The notes: a model not told the origin generated them from the sequence alone. Numbered from the stretch's first letter, positions 1 through 7,344 are shown. The stretch: DNA of 64,000 bases from an uncultured Chloroflexales bacterium (GCA_937902315.1 CALGUG010000008.1:175780-239779); one strand, 5' to 3'. Made by a program: numbers and translations.

Positions 1-358
1 CGCTCATCGCCAAGGTGCAGAGCCCTGGGATATGGGCCATACGCAAAATATCGTGCAGCACCCCGCGCGGTGTAACTTCGTGATCGAGCTGCGATAAGGG
101 CGGCATGCGCAGGGCGTGATCGAGTTCGGCCACAAAGGTGCCGCGCCCTACGGTTGCTTCGACCCAGCCTCCAGAGGCGAGTTCGGCATAGGCGCTATGG
201 ACAGTGAGGCGTGTAATGCCCAACTGCTCGGCGAGCTGTCGTACAGTGGGTAGGCGCATGCCGGGTGGGAAGGAGCCGTTGCGAATCCGCTGCTGTATGA
301 TGCTTGCGAGTTGTTGGTAGAGTGGCTGAGCACTCGATCGATCTAATTCGATCTGCAT
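1..358 (-). CDS. MocR/GntR-family transcriptional regulator, N-terminal part (runs off the left edge)
   Basis: Only the first 119 codons are inside the window. Reading leftward from an ATG at 358, the protein starts MQIELDRSSAQPLYQQLA and carries a complete GntR winged helix: RIRNGSFPPGMRLPTVRQ, then LGITRLTVHSAYAELASGG, then the wing VEATVGRGTFVAEL. After the helix comes a linker ending in HIPGLCTLAMS, which resembles the junction into the aminotransferase-like domain of MocR regulators. A MocR-type fusion is therefore likely, but the PLP domain itself lies outside the window. The upstream region holds repeated GGACAATT half-sites that suggest autoregulation. A plain GntR regulator without the PLP domain cannot be excluded. 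Confidence 0.85.
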   Translation of the reverse strand, partial: MQIELDRSSAQPLYQQLASIIQQRIRNGSFPPGMRLPTVRQLAEQLGITRLTVHSAYAELASGGWVEATVGRGTFVAELDHALRMPPLSQLDHEVTPRGVLHDILRMAHIPGLCTLAMS

Positions 359-460
359 AATTGTCTCACTTTATTCCAAACAATTCTCCAATGCGAGTAG
401 TTTACTAGGACAATTACGTTTGTGTAGATACAATTGTCCCTCTGTTGTTAGGACAATTGG
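357..460. promoter_or_regulatory. Array of GGACAATT half-sites upstream of the MocR/GntR gene
   Basis: CAATT or AATTG cores lie near 360, 381, 411, 431 and 454, most inside the longer motif GGACAATTG in either orientation (408-415, 430-439 inverted, 451-460). The spacings are about 21, 30, 20 and 23 bp, close to whole helical turns. Arrays like this are typical operators of GntR/MocR regulators. Binding by the adjacent regulator is inferred from position only. No recognisable plus-strand gene follows within 500 bp, so control of a divergent gene is not supported. Confidence 0.55.
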
Positions 461-790
461 TATCATCGCTAAGCTGTAATTGCTTGGCACATTGGAACCC
501 GCTTGGACTGTTCAGCACTTTGGCGGCGAGGTCTCTTCCTTCCATTCGGACCCTAGCGCGTCCGCCTTCGGCTATCAAATGGGCTAGTCAGCCCTCCTCC
601 CCAGCCCTTCTCCTGCATTGCGGGAGCTATGCATTAGCCAAAAGTCGTGTCGGCAGCAACAGGCGATCGTTCGCATAGCATCGCGGGAGTATCCTTGAGA
701 GCACAGAACTCAGTACAACAAAAAGAGTCACGTTTTGCTCTGCCGAAGGCCAAAGAGAACCTAATCAACCGGATTTGGTATAATATGTTG
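461..790. repeat. Composite intergenic repeat block (element A, hairpin E, module C, element B)
   Basis: No gene is supported here. The stretch holds, in order, an element A copy (about 500-580, core GCGTCCGCCTTCGGCTAT), a hairpin-type E remnant (CCCTTCTCCTGCATTGCGGGAG, about 603-628, given here with its loop), module C (about 629-714, containing AAAAGTCGTGTCGGCAGCAA) and an inverted element B (about 725-782, core CTCTGCCGAAGGCC, end CGGATTTGGTAT). The same modules recur at many other intergenic sites in the window. Short open frames across the block have no protein-like features. Confidence 0.75.
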
Positions 791-965
791 GCTAGTTTGG
801 GGTTTCTTGATATTGGAATCGGGGCGATTGTTTATCCTTCAGACCTAACAATGGCAAGATTATCAATATTGTTGCTAGATCTGTCATTGGTTTTGCTGTG
901 ATCACATTTCTTTCTGCTTTGGCAATCAACAGATAGCTGCAAATACGATGCGCTGAAAGAGGCTA

Positions 966-1001
966 TAAAAAACTGGTGAGCCAGCAGCAGGCCCACCAGT
1001 C
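966..1001 (-). terminator. Intrinsic terminator of the cupin gene
   Basis: The arms ACTGGTG (972-978) and CACCAGT (994-1000) form a hairpin. Read on the minus strand it is followed by a run of six T, the form of a Rho-independent terminator, just past the cupin stop codon. Confidence 0.75.
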
Positions 1002-1022
1002 TGATGCTTGCTCTAGCCTGCC

Positions 1023-1388
1023 TTAAACCCAAACATCGTTGGCGGCAGTCAGTTCGCCGCCTGCATCGCCAGTATTAACCACGCCGCGTGGCTCTAGCAG
1101 CAGCACCCAAGCCTCTTGCTCGGCGTAGGGTTTGTGCTCGACACCTTTGGGCACGACAAACAGCTCGCCCGGCCCTAACTCGACCGCGCTATCTGCAAGG
1201 TCGATTCGCAGTTGGCCTTTTACCACCAAGAAGGCCTCATCGGTATCGGCGTGCGAGTGCCAGACAAAATCCCCCTGTACTTTCACAACCTTAAACTGAT
1301 AATCGTTCAGTTCGGCGATCACTCGTGGCTGCCAATGCTCGCTAAAGAGATCAAACTTCTGCTGAATATTGATCGCTTGCCTATTCAT
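1023..1388 (-). CDS. Small single-domain cupin protein
   Basis: This 121-residue protein is almost entirely one cupin barrel. Cupin motif 1 is visible as WHSHADTDEAFLVVKGQLRIDL, broken here as WHSHADTDEAF then LVVKGQLRIDL, with the metal-binding H-x-H...E pattern. Motif 2 is PGELFVVPKGVEHKPYAEQE, with the second-shell His. The metal-binding residues are intact, so a small metal-dependent enzyme or a ligand-binding protein is possible; the reaction cannot be told from sequence. An AAGGA ribosome site lies before the ATG. It is monocistronic, with its own terminator downstream. Confidence 0.88.
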   Translation of the reverse strand: MNRQAINIQQKFDLFSEHWQPRVIAELNDYQFKVVKVQGDFVWHSHADTDEAFLVVKGQLRIDLADSAVELGPGELFVVPKGVEHKPYAEQEAWVLLLEPRGVVNTGDAGGELTAANDVWV

Positions 1389-1553
1389 TAGGTGTTCCTT
1401 TATGTCGCATATAAGGCATAAAGGAAGTATAACAAGCTCTAAATGCTGAAATATACCTACTAGAGGCTGATATCTTGTGTTTATGTACTAACATACTGAT
1501 CTTCGAGCGTTGAGTATCAATGTTGATAAACCTGATGTTTAGGAGCTAACTAT

Positions 1554-1801
1554 ATACTTGTAACACTTTTTGGCTTGCTATCGCTGATCGTCTATGTCGT
1601 TTTGATCTTCTTCACCTTGCGTAGCTCAGCAGACACTGTTTGGGAGCAGCTTGAAGCGAGCTATAGGCGCCGTGGTTTGCTCAACAAACGCTCAATGATT
1701 GGGAAAAGATTCATAGGCAAAAGCAGATCGCTCAAGTGATCGCGATCACGCTTGGATATATTGTGGCGATTATTTGGAGCTTGCGCATTTTGAATCGCTA
1801 G
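1554..1801 (+). pseudogene. Decayed small membrane-protein gene (lost start codon and one frameshift)
   Basis: From 1554 the frame reads I-L-V-T-L-F-G-L-L-S-L-I-V-Y-V-V-L-I-F-F, a clear membrane segment, then a charged stretch (SSADTVWEQLEASYRRRG). Near 1680 the coding sense moves to another frame: QQTLNDWEKIHRQKQIAQ, then a second membrane segment (VIAITLGYIVAIIWSLRIL) ending at TAG 1799-1801. A good AGGAG site at 1541-1545 is 8 nt before ATA 1554, exactly where an ATG would be expected. The pattern fits a two-helix membrane protein inactivated by ATG-to-ATA and a one-base indel. A sequencing error could explain the frameshift but not the start codon. Confidence 0.45.
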
Positions 1802-2209
1802 CGTTTAATGGCTCCAATTTTGCTCAAAAGGATCCAATTTCCCTAAGAAGGGTCGATATCGGCGTTTTATAAGCTTTTAGCGCTTGTAGATCGATATAAC
1901 TCTCTATTCAGATGAAAATGCCTAGTTATTGTTGATAGAATCGCAAAAGAAGTAAGCATCTAGCTTACTTCTTTTATCTATCTAGGTTGCTCTCATATGC
2001 TAGAAAAGCTTGCCATTACATGCAGAATAGCGTTCGCCAACGTTATTTATGAGAGTAATTATTTTCAAATAGAGCGGATTCGCAAACTAATTTTAGCGAA
2101 TTTGTGGAAGTATTTGATAAAATGAAATATACCGTTCCTATGCGGCATATTCGTTTCTCTCGGCTAAGAAAACCTTCTAATAATTGCTTCAAAGTGGCTT
2201 CTTGTTTTC
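1802..2209. other. AT-rich intergenic stretch without a supported gene
   Basis: The region between the decayed gene and the first gdh promoter is AT-rich. A 68-codon open frame on the minus strand (2043-2249) lacks a ribosome site, has no family features and overlaps the gdh promoter, so it is not called. No repeats or clear terminator were seen. Confidence 0.5.
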
Positions 2210-2238
2210 TTGTAGACTTGCCCAAGACATAGTACAAT
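2210..2238 (+). promoter_or_regulatory. Sigma-70-type promoter of the first gdh gene
   Basis: TTGTAG (2210-2215) and TACAAT (2233-2238) are 17 bp apart. The second gdh gene has the same -10 hexamer in the same distance from a matching leader, which supports both calls. Confidence 0.7.
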
Positions 2239-2244
2239 TGCGGT

Positions 2245-2300
2245 TGCACGGGCGGCCCGTGTGGGGTCGATGTTGACCAAATGGTATAGAGGGTACCGAT
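2245..2300 (+). ncRNA. Structured 5' leader of the first gdh gene (three hairpins)
   Basis: Eight nucleotides after the -10 box comes hairpin 1 (CACGGG-CGG-CCCGTG, 2247-2261). Three nucleotides later comes hairpin 2 (GGTC, six-nt loop, GACC, 2265-2278), then hairpin 3 (GGTA-TAGAGGG-TACC, 2283-2297), whose loop shows AGAGGG. The leader of the second gdh gene has the same order, the same 8-nt and 3-nt spacers, a six-nt loop in hairpin 2 and the same TATAGAGGG, but different stem sequences. Conserved shape with changed sequence suggests an RNA element. It matches no riboswitch class I recognise. Confidence 0.5.
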
Positions 2301-2345
2301 TCTTTCTCAAAGACGAGGAGGGTTTAACACAAGTGGTATGGAACA

Positions 2346-3590
2346 GTGGTAGAGAATCCCTTTTTAAACGCGCAGCGCCAATTTGATATCGCTGCCGACC
2401 TGCTCGATCTCGACATCGGACTCCGACGAATTCTGCGAGTTCCCCAGCGTGAATTGAGTGTGTCCTTCCCAGTCAAGATGGACGATGGTAGTATCCAAGT
2501 TTTCCACGGGTATCGCGTACAACACAATATCATCCGTGGCCCGGCCAAAGGTGGTATCCGCTTCCACCCCGCAGTCGACCTCGATGAGGTGCGCGCACTC
2601 GCAATGTGGATGACTTGGAAGTGCGCCGCTGTGAATCTGCCATATGGCGGTGCTAAAGGCGGTGTTGTTGTTGATCCTAAGACCCTTTCGCAAGGTGAGC
2701 TTGAGCGATTGACCCGCCGATATGCCATCGAGATCAGTCCGATTATCGGCCCAGAGAAAGATATCCCCGCGCCTGATGTAAACACCAATCCTCAAGTAAT
2801 GGCCTGGATCATGGATACGATTTCGATGCAGCGCGGCTACACCGTGCCTGCCGTAATCACCGGTAAACCGGTCAACGTTGGTGGTTCGCATGGGCGCACC
2901 GAGGCGACCGCGCGTGGTCTGCTCTTCACGCTGCGAGCGGCTGCCGACTATCTGAAGCTCTCTTTGGCTCAGTCGAAGGCTGTGATCCAAGGTTTCGGAA
3001 ATGTTGGTGCGATCTCGGCCAAGTTGCTGTATGACTTGGGCGTGAAGGTGATCGCTGTCAGCGATTCGCGCGCGGCGATCGTCAGCCAGAGCGGTCTGGA
3101 TATTCCGGCAGTTCTGGAGTATAAAGCGAAGCATGGCACGCTCGAAGGTTATCCCGAGGCGGACCCGATCAGCAACGCCGAACTGCTCGAATTGCCCTGT
3201 GATATCCTTATTCCGGCTGCGCTGGAAAATCAGATCACTGCGGCTAATGCCGATAAGATCAAGGCTCGTTTGATTGCTGAAGGTGCGAACGGCCCGATTA
3301 CCCCCGATGCCGACCTTATTCTGTTCGATAAGGGCATTATGGTGCTGCCCGATATTCTCGCCAACGCTGGTGGCGTGACGGTCAGCTACTTCGAGTGGGT
3401 TCAGGGTCTGCAGCAGCTCTTCTGGACCGAGCGTGAAGTGAACGCTCGTTTGGAAGGAGTGATGATCACCGCCTTCCAAGAAGCGCTGAAGATCGCACTC
3501 GAACGTAAGGTTTCGATGCGAACCGCTACCTATCTTGTTGCAGTCGATCGAGTTGCACAGGCCACATTGACACGCGGTATTTACCCCTAG
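2346..3590 (+). CDS. gdhA: Glutamate dehydrogenase (Glu/Leu/Phe/Val dehydrogenase family), first copy
   Basis: This 414-residue enzyme interconverts glutamate with 2-oxoglutarate and ammonia using NAD(P). Visible family features are GGIRFHPAVDLDEVRALAM with MTWKCA, the glutamate-binding and catalytic-Lys segment PYGGAKGGVV, the catalytic Asp region PAPDVNTNPQVMAW, and the Rossmann fingerprint GFGNVG near residue 220. Length and domain order are normal. The likely start is GTG 2346, giving VENPFLNAQRQF, which lines up with RENPFVNAQRQF of the second copy. The strong GAGGAGGG at 2315-2322 sits too far upstream for this start but would suit a tiny open frame (ATG 2338, four codons) that ends over the GTG. 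Coenzyme preference is not decided by what can be seen. Confidence 0.93.
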   Translation: MVENPFLNAQRQFDIAADLLDLDIGLRRILRVPQRELSVSFPVKMDDGSIQVFHGYRVQHNIIRGPAKGGIRFHPAVDLDEVRALAMWMTWKCAAVNLPYGGAKGGVVVDPKTLSQGELERLTRRYAIEISPIIGPEKDIPAPDVNTNPQVMAWIMDTISMQRGYTVPAVITGKPVNVGGSHGRTEATARGLLFTLRAAADYLKLSLAQSKAVIQGFGNVGAISAKLLYDLGVKVIAVSDSRAAIVSQSGLDIPAVLEYKAKHGTLEGYPEADPISNAELLELPCDILIPAALENQITAANADKIKARLIAEGANGPITPDADLILFDKGIMVLPDILANAGGVTVSYFEWVQGLQQLFWTEREVNARLEGVMITAFQEALKIALERKVSMRTATYLVAVDRVAQATLTRGIYP

Positions 3591-3649
3591 GGTCACATCA
3601 CCCAAAAAGAGATCGATTTTCGTACTATCGCTACGAAAAAGTCGTGTAG

Positions 3650-3697
3650 AAAATCCTTTAAGCCATTAAACCACACTAATGGCTTAAAGGATTTTTA
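3650..3697 (+). terminator. Intrinsic terminator after the first gdh gene
   Basis: AAATCCTTTAAGCCATTA (3651-3668) pairs with TAATGGCTTAAAGGATTT (3678-3695), an 18-bp stem with a nine-nt loop and a following T run. It separates the two gdh genes into independent transcripts. Confidence 0.9.
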
Positions 3698-3849
3698 TTG
3701 TGGAGAATTTTTATTTGGTATTATACCTAATTTTATTACCCTAGTTCTGAACTATAGAGAGGCACTTTAGACTTTATTCTGAGCAAAAAAATAAACAATA
3801 TCCTGATATGTTCGGGAAATGATAAAAATGTTAATCTTAAAACGTTTAT

Positions 3850-3879
3850 TTGTCAGCAAAAGAGAACATGTAGTACAAT
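3850..3879 (+). promoter_or_regulatory. Sigma-70-type promoter of the second gdh gene
   Basis: TTGTCA (3850-3855) and TACAAT (3874-3879) are 18 bp apart, in an AT-rich region after the terminator of the first gdh gene. Confidence 0.72.
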
Positions 3880-3885
3880 GAAGTG

Positions 3886-3941
3886 AACGCGGAACGTTCC
3901 GCGAGGGTGGTCAAAGAAGATCACTATAGAGGGCGGATAGT
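3886..3941 (+). ncRNA. Structured 5' leader of the second gdh gene (three hairpins)
   Basis: Hairpin 1 is the perfect palindrome CGCGGAACGTTCCGCG (3888-3903), again eight nt after the -10 box. Hairpin 2 is GTGGTC-AAAGAA-GATCAC (3907-3924). TATAGAGGG follows at 3925-3933, and ACTAT/ATAGT (3923-3941) can form hairpin 3 with AGAGGG in the loop, competing for two bases with hairpin 2. The layout parallels the first gdh leader. Roles in mRNA stability, ligand sensing or protein binding are all possible and none is shown. Confidence 0.5.
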
Positions 3942-4025
3942 CAAGTGCAGAGTGCTCGTTTGTATCTCCAGGCACTCTCTTCTTAACAATGCCGCACATT
4001 CTCAATGTTGAGGAGTACAAATGCT

Positions 4026-5279
4026 ATGAGTTCGCCACGCGAAAACCCCTTTGTTAATGCCCAACGCCAATTTGACATAGCAGCCGATTTGTTAGACCTG
4101 AGCCCCGGCTTACGGGCGATTTTGCGTGTCCCTCAGCGCGAGCTGAGTGTCACCTTCCCCGTCAAGATGGATGACGGCAGCATTCAGGTCTTTCATGGCT
4201 ATCGCGTACAACACAATATCACCCGTGGCCCCGCCAAAGGTGGTATCCGCTTCCACCCAGCAGTCGACCTCGATGAGGTACGAGCGCTCGCGATGTGGAT
4301 GACGTGGAAGTGTGCAGTTGTGAATTTGCCGTATGGAGGCGCCAAAGGTGGTGTTGTTGTTAATCCTAAAACCTTGTCAATGAGTGAACTTGAGCGCTTG
4401 ACGCGCCGTTATACTTCTGAAATTAGTATGATGATCGGGCCTGAAAAAGATATCCCTGCACCTGATATGAATACCAATCCGCAGGTAATGGCTTGGATCA
4501 TGGATACGATTTCGATGCATCGTGGGTATACGGTGCCTGCGGTGGTTACCGGCAAGCCGCTCAATATTGGTGGCTCGCAGGGCCGCAACGAGGCGACAGC
4601 TCGCGGTTTGGTTTTTGTATTGCGAGAAGCAGCCCGCCATCTGAGTATGCGGCTCGACAAATCGAAAGTAGTGATTCAAGGTTTTGGGAATGTAGGTAGC
4701 AATACCGCACTCTTGTTGCACGAGATGGGCGCGACGATTGTGGCGGTCAGTGAGGTCGATGGTGCGATCTATAATCCCAAAGGGCTGAGCCCCGAGGCTG
4801 TCTTAGCCCATCGTGCTGAACATGGCTCGATTCTCTCCTATCCAGAGGCACAAGTGATAAGCAATAGCGAAATGCTTGAGCTGCCCTGCGATATTTTGGT
4901 GCCAGCCGCCTTAGAAAACCAGATCACCAGCGCAAACGCCGATCGAATCAAGGCGCGCCTGATCGGCGAAGCCGCCAACGGCCCGATCACACCCGATGCA
5001 GATGTGATTCTGTACGACAAGGGTGTGTTTGTGGTGCCCGATATTTTGGCTAATGCCGGTGGTGTGACGGTCAGCTACTTCGAGTGGGTTCAGGGTTTGC
5101 AGGAATTCTTCTGGATGGAGCGTGAGGTTAACGCGCAGCTAGAGCGGGTGATGACGACCTCCTTCCAAACGGTCTTGCGAATCGCTCAGGAGCGGAATGT
5201 CTCGATGCGAACGGCTGCTTACCTGTTATCGGTCGATCGTGTCGCTCAAGCGACCTTAACGCGCGGCATCTACCCTTGA
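4026..5279 (+). CDS. gdhA: Glutamate dehydrogenase (Glu/Leu/Phe/Val dehydrogenase family), second copy
   Basis: This is a close paralogue of the upstream gene, 417 residues from ATG 4026 (MSSPRENPFVNAQRQF), with GAGGAG at 4010-4015 as ribosome site. All catalytic motifs are present: GGIRFHPAV, MTWKCA, PYGGAKGGVVV, PAPDMNTNPQVMAW and Rossmann GFGNVG. An in-frame ATG at 4005 exists but lies before the ribosome site. A two-codon frame (ATG CTA TGA at 4021) sits closer to the ribosome site and its stop overlaps the gdh ATG. The copies differ most in the nucleotide-binding half, so they may differ in coenzyme use or regulation. Hetero-oligomers are possible, as seen with paired gdh genes elsewhere. 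Confidence 0.93.
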   Translation: MSSPRENPFVNAQRQFDIAADLLDLSPGLRAILRVPQRELSVTFPVKMDDGSIQVFHGYRVQHNITRGPAKGGIRFHPAVDLDEVRALAMWMTWKCAVVNLPYGGAKGGVVVNPKTLSMSELERLTRRYTSEISMMIGPEKDIPAPDMNTNPQVMAWIMDTISMHRGYTVPAVVTGKPLNIGGSQGRNEATARGLVFVLREAARHLSMRLDKSKVVIQGFGNVGSNTALLLHEMGATIVAVSEVDGAIYNPKGLSPEAVLAHRAEHGSILSYPEAQVISNSEMLELPCDILVPAALENQITSANADRIKARLIGEAANGPITPDADVILYDKGVFVVPDILANAGGVTVSYFEWVQGLQEFFWMEREVNAQLERVMTTSFQTVLRIAQERNVSMRTAAYLLSVDRVAQATLTRGIYP

Positions 5280-5321
5280 TCTATGCGGGTGCTCCGCTTC
5301 AGGTTGCTTGCGGCATAAAGC

Positions 5322-5350
5322 CAGAGGGCCGTCAGTACGACGGCCCTCTG
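5322..5350. terminator. Hairpin terminator between convergent gdh and receiver-like genes
   Basis: CAGAGGGCCGTC (5322-5333) pairs with GACGGCCCTCTG (5339-5350), a perfect 12-bp GC-rich stem. It lies between two converging genes and could stop both. The T tract is weak on each side. Confidence 0.65.
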
Positions 5351-5359
5351 ATATATCTA

Positions 5360-5725
5360 TTAACTTGATGCGACGGCTTTGCTTCGCCGCATCTTGCGTT
5401 GTGCTATCTCTAACAGGTCGGAGAAAGAGGTGTTTGCTAGAATGACATCGTCGGCACCTGCGGCAAGTAGCGCTTCGGCCTTATCCTCTTGCCCACAAAT
5501 AACGATCAGCGGAACATCACTGATCGCACGAAGCAGACGACACTGATCTTCCACGCCTTCCATGGCTGCATCGAGTAGAACGGTGTCGACATAGCTGCCT
5601 TTGACCACTCTGAAGAGCACATCCCATTCAGTGGTGATACGGCAGTTATAGTTGACTTGACGGAATGCATGGTCAAGCCAAAGAATGGTATTTGGTTGTT
5701 GGCTACACAACAAGATAGTAAACAT
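5360..5725 (-). CDS. Stand-alone receiver-like (CheY-fold) protein with a degenerate active site
   Basis: This 121-residue protein has the length and strand pattern of a response-regulator receiver domain with no output domain: ILLCSQQPNTILWLDHAF, VDTVLLDAAMEGVEDQ, VPLIVICGQ, AEALLAAGADDVILANTSFSDLLE. Asp52 fits the phosphorylation site. The acidic pair normally after strand 1 is replaced by CSQQ, the switch Thr/Ser by Cys-Gly, and the Lys of the KPF motif is missing. It may be a pseudo-receiver or an atypically controlled one. No histidine kinase is adjacent; the next gene is a SpoIIE-type phosphatase, a class often paired with small signalling partners, but the two are 780 bp apart. Confidence 0.75.
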   Translation of the reverse strand: MFTILLCSQQPNTILWLDHAFRQVNYNCRITTEWDVLFRVVKGSYVDTVLLDAAMEGVEDQCRLLRAISDVPLIVICGQEDKAEALLAAGADDVILANTSFSDLLEIAQRKMRRSKAVASS

Positions 5726-6507
5726 ACTGGACCTTTTGATGATGGTTGAAAGTGTCTATATCATCGACCTGCCAGCGTATTACAGACACGAAAGGAGCGA
5801 CCTCAGTACAGGGAGGCCGCTTGTAGGTTGGACGTAGGCTAAATTGACGACCTTTGTGCGTGTAGAGCGACACGTTTGTTACGTGCTAAGCCGTGAAACA
5901 GACTTCAATAGACCACACCATTGGGCTTCATATCAATGAAGTACCTGTTGATCCTATCTGTCTGCCAATGAGAGAGTGCAATATAACTTCCTTGGTATAA
6001 GCACCATCGAAGCTAAAAACTGCCTTTCGCGCTCAACGGGTGAGCGGCAAGAGACCTTCTCTGATATCAGACCTACGTTACTTTGTTATAAAAATGTCTC
6101 AAAAAAAGCAGGTTTGGATAGTATAACGTAGGCTGCAATATAAAATTGCAGTTAAATGTTACCAATATATAATCAGAAAATAATCTTTTTAGTTTTGTGA
6201 ACAAATTCTTAATCTTGCTGCAAAGCCTAGAAAGGTCTACAATGAACATGCCTGATCGTTCCAACACGGGCATGTAATAACGTTTATCTTCAACACAGCG
6301 GAGCAGATCGGTTAGGCAAGTGGTTTGAACATGAACGTTTGAATAGGGTAGGCTCCTGTTCTGCGTAGACCAGGATGGGTTTGTTGCTTTCCTAGCTGCA
6401 AACTAGGCGCGACACTCCTCACAGGCTGGTGTTGTTGAAGAACGAACGCATGCTATCGATTGCGACCCGAACAAAGCATCCAGCTTGCTAATAGGTGAGG
6501 TGTTGAT
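5726..6507. other. Long intergenic region with small hairpins, no supported gene
   Basis: Nearly 780 bp without a convincing gene. Minor structures include a hairpin in the leader of the receiver-like gene (GACCTC/GAGGCC region, about 5798-5822), CGTGT/ACACG (5859-5874) and CCTAG/CTAGG (6391-6407). A 66-codon minus-strand frame (6073-6273) is AT-rich with no ribosome site. The segment 6300-6500 is the likely long leader or promoter region of the phosphatase gene; no known riboswitch was recognised. Confidence 0.5.
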
Positions 6508-7257
6508 ATGATGACATTACAAGTTGCCGTAGCGAAGGTTGCCAAACATGCGGGAAGTGAAAGCGGCGATACCCTTGAAATGATTGAACGCCCCGGTGGA
6601 GGCTTCTCATTTGTGTTAGTCGATGCCGAGGGGTCGGGGCGTGGGGCCAAGAGCCTCAGCAATATGGTTGCTACCCGGGCACTTACCCTGTTGAAAGACG
6701 GTACGCGCGATGGTGCGACCGCGCGCGCTGTTCACGACTATTTGTATACCTATCGAATGGGTCAGGTGTCTGCGAACTTCAATATCTTATCGATCGATTT
6801 CGTAAGCAACAGCATTCTGATTTCGCGTAACAACCCAACGCCCTTTTACATGATCAATCGGGATGGCTTGCATATTTACGATGAAGAGAGCACACCGATC
6901 GGTCTGTACGCCATGACCAAGCCCCAGATCACCGAACTGATGGTAGAGCCCTATACTTATATCGTGCTGTTTACCGACGGTTTGTTACATGCGGGTGAGC
7001 GTTATGGCGAAGATATGGAGCTTGGGAACTATTTTGCAGGTTTGCACCCCACTGCCGCGCGCAGTGCTCAAGATATTACCAACGATATTTTGCGACGTGC
7101 CATGGAGCTAGAGCGCGGCGATCCGAGCGACGATATTTCGATTTTAACCGTTGCTGCCTTGCCCGAGAGCAACCATGATGCGGTACGCCGTTTAAATGTG
7201 AGCTTCCCGATGGACACTTCGCACAAAGGCTCATCGATCTGGGCTGAAGCTGAATAG
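6508..7257 (+). CDS. SpoIIE/PP2C-type serine phosphatase, single domain
   Basis: The 249 residues form one SpoIIE-like PPM phosphatase domain. Metal-binding acidic motifs are visible: VLVDAEGSGRGAKS near residue 37, VLFTDGLLHAGERYG near 155, and RGDPSDDISILTVA near the C-terminus. The family removes phosphate from Ser/Thr of anti-sigma-antagonists or other partners. There is no attached sensor domain, so input must come from a partner. ATG 6508 has GGTGAGG at 6493-6499 as ribosome site; an alternative ATG three bases later is possible. A strong terminator follows, so it is transcribed alone. Confidence 0.88.
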   Translation: MMTLQVAVAKVAKHAGSESGDTLEMIERPGGGFSFVLVDAEGSGRGAKSLSNMVATRALTLLKDGTRDGATARAVHDYLYTYRMGQVSANFNILSIDFVSNSILISRNNPTPFYMINRDGLHIYDEESTPIGLYAMTKPQITELMVEPYTYIVLFTDGLLHAGERYGEDMELGNYFAGLHPTAARSAQDITNDILRRAMELERGDPSDDISILTVAALPESNHDAVRRLNVSFPMDTSHKGSSIWAEAE

Positions 7258-7286
7258 TATGCGAAATAGAGAAGATCTTTTCTATT

Positions 7287-7313
7287 GCCCGCGTCTTGTA
7301 CGCGGGCTTTTTT
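7287..7313 (+). terminator. Intrinsic terminator of the SpoIIE-type phosphatase gene
   Basis: GCCCGCG (7287-7293) pairs with CGCGGGC (7301-7307), followed by six T. Confidence 0.92.
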
Positions 7314-7344
7314 CTTGCATTGTTCGGATAACTGATCGCTCGTT

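Noticed and set aside
2043..2249. A 68-codon minus-strand frame upstream of the first gdh gene
   Set aside because: No ribosome site, no recognisable domain, and it overlaps the gdh promoter. It is probably chance in AT-rich DNA.
2364..3605. Long minus-strand open frame (413 codons) opposite the first gdh gene
   Set aside because: It is the mirror of a well-conserved coding gene, has no ribosome site and no family features. High-GC codon use on the true strand explains the lack of stops.
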